From positions 1 to 6,296 of the forward strand of contig JBKHHU010000194.1 in the NCBI GenBank assembly GCA_046539045.1: DNA of 6,296 nucleotides, read 5' to 3'. The DNA is from JBKHHU01 sp046539045. GTDB lineage: Bacteria > Planctomycetota > Phycisphaerae > SM23-33. The notes below the pieces were generated by a model. It searched no databases and had not been told where the DNA came from. It saw only the letters and a list, made by a program, of their open reading frames with translations. Position 1 is the first letter of the stretch, and each line of letters begins with the position of its first letter. Shown piece after piece: positions 1 to 3,355 of this stretch. The position numbers were made by a program, and so were the translations under genes.

Positions 1-1
1 C

Positions 2-19
2 CCGCCCCTGCCGGGGCGG
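2..19. repeat. GC hairpin, 7-bp perfect stem
   Basis: CCGCCCC (2-8) pairs perfectly with GGGGCGG (13-19) around the loop TGCC. It may be the stem of a terminator for a gene to the left of the window, but no T-run is visible on the plus side, and the other side is cut by the window edge. Its core, CGCCCCTGCCGGGG, recurs at 161-174, which points to a dispersed repeat rather than a unique terminator. Confidence 0.5.
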
Positions 20-67
20 AGTCACCGCAGTTTCGACGCGCCGCGACAGCCAATTTACCCAAAACAA

Positions 68-94
68 GTTCGTGTAGTTCGCGCTGTTCGTGGC
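68..94. repeat. Three 9-nt units beginning GTTCGYG
   Basis: GTTCGTGTA (68-76), GTTCGCGCT (77-85) and GTTCGTGGC (86-94) follow each other at an exact 9-nt period, and a related CTTCGTGGCC lies at about 138-147. The first five bases of each unit are identical. From memory, similar TTCGTG-rich strings occur in planctomycete spacers, but I cannot check this. The function is unknown. Confidence 0.45.
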
Positions 95-153
95 TATCAC
101 CCCTTTGCCCATGAATGACCTCCATGCTCTCTGCGCCTTCGTGGCCACCTTCA

Positions 154-185
154 ATTCTTTCGCCCCTGCCGGGGGCTGAAGGAAT
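154..185. repeat. Imperfect palindrome with GC core
   Basis: The left arm ATTCTTTCGCCCC (154-166) and the reverse complement of the right arm, ATTCCTTCAGCCCCC (171-185), match apart from a T/C change and two extra bases. The loop is TGCC. The core is the same 14-mer seen at 3-16. It lies about 95 nt past the pfk stop, so it could end or protect the 3' end of that mRNA, but it lacks a following U-tract and is equally well explained as a dispersed intergenic palindrome. Confidence 0.5.
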
Positions 186-279
186 CGTCAAGCACCCTCG
201 CAAGCTCAGGCTAAACACGTACGGTCTCCGGACCCACCACGTTGCGCGGGGGCCATTGCGGAGCGTCCCTTCCATCCTG

Positions 280-1590
280 TTACCCGAACCGCACGGGCTG
301 GCCGGTGGCGGCCAGGGCGCTACGCCACAGGAGTCCCTCGACGTCCATCCGCTTCTGCTCGCTGGTGGCCAGGCCGATGGGCACGTGGATGAACACGCCG
401 TGCCAGAGTCCGATGACGGTATCGGTATACCCGGCCATGGCGGCATGGACGGCATTCCGGGCAAACTGATCGCACAGGACCGAGTCGTCTGCATCGGCAT
501 GCGTTGAGCGGATGGCGTAACTCGGGTCGAAGTACTTCACCGTGGTGTAGAGACCCTGCTCTTTGAAGTACTCCAGAATCTTCCGCTGCATGAACGGGCC
601 GATATCCTCGAGCTTGACGTTCCCGGAGGCGTCCCGCTCGACGCTGTCGTCGGCGAGCAGATCCTGACCGGCGCCCTCTGCCACCACGATCACCGCGTGC
701 CTTCGCTTCAGGAGCCGCTGTTTGAGGTGCTCCAGGAACCCGTTGTCGCCGTGGAGCTTGAACGGAACTTCCGGCACCAGAACGAAGTTCACATCCTGAC
801 TGGCGACGGTCGCTGCCGCGGCGATGAACCCGGCGTGCCGACCCATCAGCTTCACCAGCGCGATCCCGTTCTCTGCCCCGGTCGCCTCGGCGTGGGCGCT
901 GTCCAGAATCAGCCGCGCCTGCTCCACAGCCGTGCTGAAACCGAAGGTCCGGTTGACGTACATGATGTCGTTGTCGATCGTCTTCGGCACGCCGACCACC
1001 GCGATCTGCCTGCCCTGCCGGGCCACCTCGGTGGCGATGGCGTGAGCGCCGCGCTGCGTCCCGTCGCCACCGACGCAGAAAAGAATGTCGATCCCGCGGT
1101 CGTGCAGGAAGTTGACCATCGTTTCCGGATCCCCCGGGCCGCGGCTCGAGCCGAGCATCGTTCCGCCCCGGCGATGGATGTTCGAAACCGCCTCATCGGT
1201 CAGCAGAAACGGCTCGGCCCCGCTGTTGGGGTGCAGACCCTTGAACCCGTACCGGATGCCGAACACCTGCTTCACACCGTACCCGTAGGTCAGCTGCAGA
1301 TAGATGGACCGGATGACATTGTTGAGCCCCGGGCACAGCCCACCGCACGTGACGACGGCCGCACTCGTCCTGGCCGGGTCGAAGAAGAGATTCTGGCGGG
1401 GTCCGGCCCGATCGAACAGGACCTCCGGGCCGTCCGGCACGTCCGGGCCGAGGGTAACGCGGAAGCGCGTCTTGCCCTGCTCGGGTACGAAATTCACCAT
1501 CCCGTCACCATAGACGGTCGAGAGTCCCAACGGAGAGTCCACTTCCCGTGGACCGAGAGACGATACTTCGACATCCTGGGGCGTGATCAT
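280..1590 (-). CDS. pfkA: 6-phosphofructokinase, long (TP0108-like) type
   Basis: This gene encodes the cytoplasmic enzyme that phosphorylates fructose 6-phosphate to fructose 1,6-bisphosphate, the committed step of glycolysis. The 436 residues comprise an N-terminal extension of about 75 residues and then the PFK fold. Visible motifs are the phosphate loop GGLCPGLN (83-90), LGSSRG (146-151), GGDGTQ (174-179), PKTIDND (202-208, with D206 as the expected catalytic base), MGRHAG (249-254), PEVPF (273-277), AEGAG (304-308) and the sugar-binding segment PSYAIRS (356-362). Gly177 in GGDG is the residue typical of ATP users (PPi enzymes carry Asp), while Lys203 in PKTIDND is typical of PPi enzymes and of plant and trypanosomatid ATP-PFKs. 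I therefore favour ATP, not fully settled. The ATG at 1590 has AGGAAGGG (1597-1604) six bases upstream; the stop is TAA. The gene is intact. It follows the small ORF and anmK on the same strand and has its own likely promoter. Confidence 0.95.
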   Translation of the reverse strand: MITPQDVEVSSLGPREVDSPLGLSTVYGDGMVNFVPEQGKTRFRVTLGPDVPDGPEVLFDRAGPRQNLFFDPARTSAAVVTCGGLCPGLNNVIRSIYLQLTYGYGVKQVFGIRYGFKGLHPNSGAEPFLLTDEAVSNIHRRGGTMLGSSRGPGDPETMVNFLHDRGIDILFCVGGDGTQRGAHAIATEVARQGRQIAVVGVPKTIDNDIMYVNRTFGFSTAVEQARLILDSAHAEATGAENGIALVKLMGRHAGFIAAAATVASQDVNFVLVPEVPFKLHGDNGFLEHLKQRLLKRRHAVIVVAEGAGQDLLADDSVERDASGNVKLEDIGPFMQRKILEYFKEQGLYTTVKYFDPSYAIRSTHADADDSVLCDQFARNAVHAAMAGYTDTVIGLWHGVFIHVPIGLATSEQKRMDVEGLLWRSALAATGQPVRFG

Positions 1591-1623
1591 TGCCGGCCCT
1601 TCCTGCTTCTGCCTGAAAAGAGG

Positions 1624-1642
1624 TGACAGCCTCCTGCTGTCA
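1624..1642 (-). promoter_or_regulatory. Stem-loop in the pfk leader, possible attenuator or operator
   Basis: TGACAGC (1624-1630) and GCTGTCA (1636-1642) form a perfect 7-bp inverted repeat with a 5-nt spacer. Read in the pfk direction the loop is AGGAG, and the stem is followed by CCTCTTTT, a short U-rich run resembling a weak intrinsic terminator. It ends 33 nt before the pfk ATG and begins at about the predicted transcription start. It may be a repressor operator, an attenuator, a 5' stabilising hairpin, or a terminator of the upstream anmK transcript. The structure is certain; its role is inferred. Confidence 0.5.
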
Positions 1643-1649
1643 TGCCAGA

Positions 1650-1678
1650 AACATACCGGGCCGATGCGGTAAGGTCAA
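1650..1678 (-). promoter_or_regulatory. Predicted sigma-70-type promoter for pfk
   Basis: On the minus strand, TTGACC (1673-1678, five of six consensus bases) is followed after exactly 17 nt by TATGTT (1650-1655, four of six). This places the start of transcription near 1643 and gives a leader of about 50 nt before the pfk ATG. A second TTGAC lies 8 nt further upstream. It sits between the small ORF stop and pfk, which would allow pfk to be expressed independently of anmK. Confidence 0.5.
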
Positions 1679-1696
1679 ACAGTCAAACCAGCCGAA

Positions 1697-1944
1697 TCAC
1701 ACCAGCGGAGCGCCGGTCCACTGCTGAAGCAGGTCCACATAGCTGCAGGAAGCGTCGCCCTGATCGCCGGAGAAATCGAGCAGATCGTCCCCGCTCAGCA
1801 GCACGCCGGACCAGCCGGTCTCCACCGCCCCCTCGCCCACGAAGGAAAAAAGGTTCCCCGTCTCCCGCGGACTGGCCGATTCAGAGCCACCGTGAAGCTG
1901 TCCAGTTCGTCGGTCGTCCCGTGGAAAAGGCTCCAGTCGGTCAT
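1697..1944 (-). pseudogene. Small unrecognised gene, apparently frameshifted
   Basis: Two frames each look coding over part of this stretch. From ATG 1944, preceded by GGGAG four bases upstream (1949-1953), translation begins MTDWSLFHGTTDELDSF, but that frame turns arginine- and proline-rich and stops at 1795. The other frame (the anmK frame) takes over with GNLFSFVGEGAVETGW, VLLSGDDLLDFSG and a C-terminus DLLQQWTGAPLV, ending at TGA 1697-1699. Codon use (GC-rich third positions, no rare AGA) fits frame one before and frame two after about position 1880. One missing base between about 1835 and 1890, for example in CTGAATCGG or the A6 run at 1846-1851, would restore an acidic protein of about 82 residues. 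I recognise no family. It lies 55 nt after the anmK stop. A sequencing error is possible, so calling it a pseudogene is provisional. Confidence 0.5.
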
Positions 1945-1999
1945 CAGGCTCCCGCAGGTGTATTCGATCCGCTGGGTCCGCGGTAACGCCTGCCTGAGG

Positions 2000-3142
2000 C
2001 TACCCGGCCCAGATGCTTCCGAGCACGACCTTCTGATCGGCCCCACCGGCTGACGGCACGTGTGCGGGAAAACCATCGACCCGGGCGGCGGCGAGCATAG
2101 CCGCCACTACGGCCCCGAAGCATTCGGCAGGCACGTCGAGCTTATCGGAGACAATTGTGCTCGACGGGCTCAGCAGCAGACGGATGCGTTGCACGAGATG
2201 GGCATTTCGGGTCGCCCTGCCGGTCAGGATCACCTGGTGCGGAATCTCGGTCCATCTCTGGATTTCGCGAGCAATGCTTCGGGCGACCAGTTCGGTGGCC
2301 GTGGCCAGTAGATCCTTCGGCCCGCAGCGGTATTTCCGCCCCAGCAACTGCAGCCGGTCGAGGTAGATATCGCCCCAGTCGGCTGGGCGAGCGAGCTTTG
2401 GGGGAGCCGCATGGAAGAACGTCTCGGCCAGTCGCTCGTGGAGAAACTCCGGATGCGGTTTGCCTTCCGCGGCAGCAGTTCCTTTTTCATCCAAGGGACG
2501 GTCCAGCAATCGTTCTGCCAGTCCGTCGAGAATGCAGGTTCCCGGGCCCGCGTCGTAGCTGAGCGTCTCGCAGGCGGCCGAGTCGCCCCCGATGAACGTC
2601 AGGTGAGCAATCCCCCCAAGATGGACGGCCACGCGGGAAAGTCGCTCGTCCCGCAGCAGTTGCCATGTCGGCCAGGCTGCCACGCCCGCTCCGTTTCCTC
2701 CCGCGGAAGCGTCGGAATCGGCGAACCCGGCCACGACCGGAAGGCCGATCTTACCGGCAAGCAGCGCCGGACGCAGCAGCTCCGTGCAGATCGGTTCGGC
2801 GTGAGAGCCGGGCCCCAGCGGCACCCACGGCCCGACCAGCCCAACCGCCTTCGGCCGGGTCGCCGATTTCCCTGCCGAAGCCATCGCCCGGACAAAAGCA
2901 TCGACCATTGGCTCCGTGACGTCAGACGAAAGGCGAACCCACTGCCCGGCCGAGGGCTCAGAAGCGTACAAAGCCTTTCTCAGGCGCCGTTTCAGAGCAG
3001 CGTCCAGTTCGGCCCGGCCGCCGGCTAGGAACTCCGCCTGCATACCTGGTCCCTCACCGCAGATGCGCACGAGCGCCGCGGCGACGCTTTGGCAGGCTCT
3101 GCCCAGTCGGATCCCGGCGAAATGTCGGTCTGTCTCAGGCAC
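2000..3142 (-). CDS. anmK: Divergent AnmK-family protein, probable degenerate kinase
   Basis: The family normally hydrolyses the anhydro bond of 1,6-anhydro-N-acetylmuramic acid and phosphorylates it with ATP during peptidoglycan recycling in the cytosol. The 380 residues fit the usual 360-390. Recognisable landmarks are SDASAGGNGAG (143-153, family DxAxGGQGAP), HLGGIAHLT (174-182, family NIGGIANLT), YDAGPGTCILD (196-206, family DTGPGNxLMD, keeping Asp197), APPKLAR (246-252, family PPKSTGR) and a C-terminus VVLGSIWAG. The N-terminal signature SGTSxDGxD reads LGRACQSVA (13-21), HGQTVWH is replaced by VGPWVPLG (103-110), and CGGGxxN has become LTGRATRN (306-313). The substrate and ATP sites are therefore altered while the fold appears kept. 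The start is GTG at 3142, with GGAG six bases upstream and an in-frame TAA 15 nt upstream; the stop is TAG. It may be an inactive or repurposed paralogue. It heads a possible unit with the small ORF and pfk. Confidence 0.85.
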   Translation of the reverse strand: MPETDRHFAGIRLGRACQSVAAALVRICGEGPGMQAEFLAGGRAELDAALKRRLRKALYASEPSAGQWVRLSSDVTEPMVDAFVRAMASAGKSATRPKAVGLVGPWVPLGPGSHAEPICTELLRPALLAGKIGLPVVAGFADSDASAGGNGAGVAAWPTWQLLRDERLSRVAVHLGGIAHLTFIGGDSAACETLSYDAGPGTCILDGLAERLLDRPLDEKGTAAAEGKPHPEFLHERLAETFFHAAPPKLARPADWGDIYLDRLQLLGRKYRCGPKDLLATATELVARSIAREIQRWTEIPHQVILTGRATRNAHLVQRIRLLLSPSSTIVSDKLDVPAECFGAVVAAMLAAARVDGFPAHVPSAGGADQKVVLGSIWAG

Positions 3143-3148
3143 GGTTGA

Positions 3149-3152
3149 CTCC
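3149..3152 (-). promoter_or_regulatory. Ribosome-binding site fixing the GTG start of anmK
   Basis: GGAG read on the minus strand lies six bases before GTG 3142-3140. Because a TAA in the same frame stands only 15 nt upstream of that GTG, no longer start is possible, and no ATG closer in has comparable support. Confidence 0.7.
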
Positions 3153-3164
3153 GGTTAAGATAAG

Positions 3165-3193
3165 CACGGGTAAACAGTATATTCACGGGAAAC
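3165..3193. repeat. Direct repeat CACGGG(T)AAAC around the anmK -10 box
   Basis: CACGGGTAAAC (3165-3175) and CACGGGAAAC (3184-3193) differ by one inserted T and start 19 bp apart, close to two helical turns. The predicted anmK -10 hexamer (3176-3181) sits between them. This spacing would suit a dimeric regulator binding one face of the DNA, but only two copies are present and chance cannot be excluded. Confidence 0.35.
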
Positions 3194-3203
3194 CCATTGA
3201 AAA
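3176..3203 (-). promoter_or_regulatory. Predicted promoter for anmK
   Basis: On the minus strand, TTTTCA (3198-3203, four of six consensus bases) and TATACT (3176-3181, five of six) are separated by 16 nt. Transcription would start near 3168, leaving a leader of about 25 nt that includes the GGAG ribosome-binding site. The -10 box is good and the -35 box weak. Confidence 0.45.
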
Positions 3204-3260
3204 GGACCCGCTCAATGTGGACAATGGCCACTCTTCGTAAACCCTCGGTACCGGGATAGC

Positions 3261-3287
3261 AGCGAAGGCCCGAACATGGCGTTCGCT
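3261..3287. promoter_or_regulatory. Inverted repeat in the anmK/nifJ divergent region
   Basis: The arms AGCGAAGGCC (3261-3270) and GGCGTTCGCT (3278-3287) are complementary at 9 of 10 positions around the 7-nt spacer CGAACAT. The site lies about 70 nt upstream of the nifJ start and about 60 nt upstream of the predicted anmK -35 box, so it could be an operator for nifJ or both genes, or a stem-loop in the nifJ leader if transcription starts to its left. There is no T-run on either side, so it is not a standard terminator. No convincing nifJ promoter could be picked by eye. Confidence 0.45.
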
Positions 3288-3355
3288 GATGGAGAAACCT
3301 CACCCGAAAGTTTCCCACAGAAAGTCGATAGTACACTGACAAAGGAAGCCGAAAA

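Larger units (their letters stand above)
1..279. other. Non-coding region downstream of pfk
   Basis: I find no believable gene here. The short open frames on the plus strand (from about 115 and 242) are the antisense of the pfk 3' end or low-complexity translations without a ribosome-binding site. The stretch contains a GC hairpin at its left edge, a run of three GTTCGYG units, a second copy of a 14-bp GC motif, and a longer imperfect palindrome; these are listed separately. It lies downstream of the pfk stop, so it is expected to hold the end of that transcript, but I see no hairpin followed by a T-run in the minus-strand sense. Confidence 0.7.

Noticed and set aside
154..185. Palindrome as an intrinsic terminator for pfk
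   Set aside because: In the minus-strand direction the stem is followed by TGAAGG and not by a T-run, so I list it as a repeat only.
697..1626. A 309-codon open frame on the plus strand opposite pfk
   Set aside because: Arginine- and proline-rich antisense shadow of a recognised enzyme, with no motif of its own.
2411..3028. A 205-codon plus-strand frame opposite anmK
   Set aside because: Antisense shadow with low-complexity Arg/Pro/Ser content; the minus-strand protein has family landmarks along its whole length.
3313..3340. A nifJ promoter around TTTCCC and GATAGT
   Set aside because: Matches to the consensus are too weak and spacing is ambiguous; any choice would be a guess.
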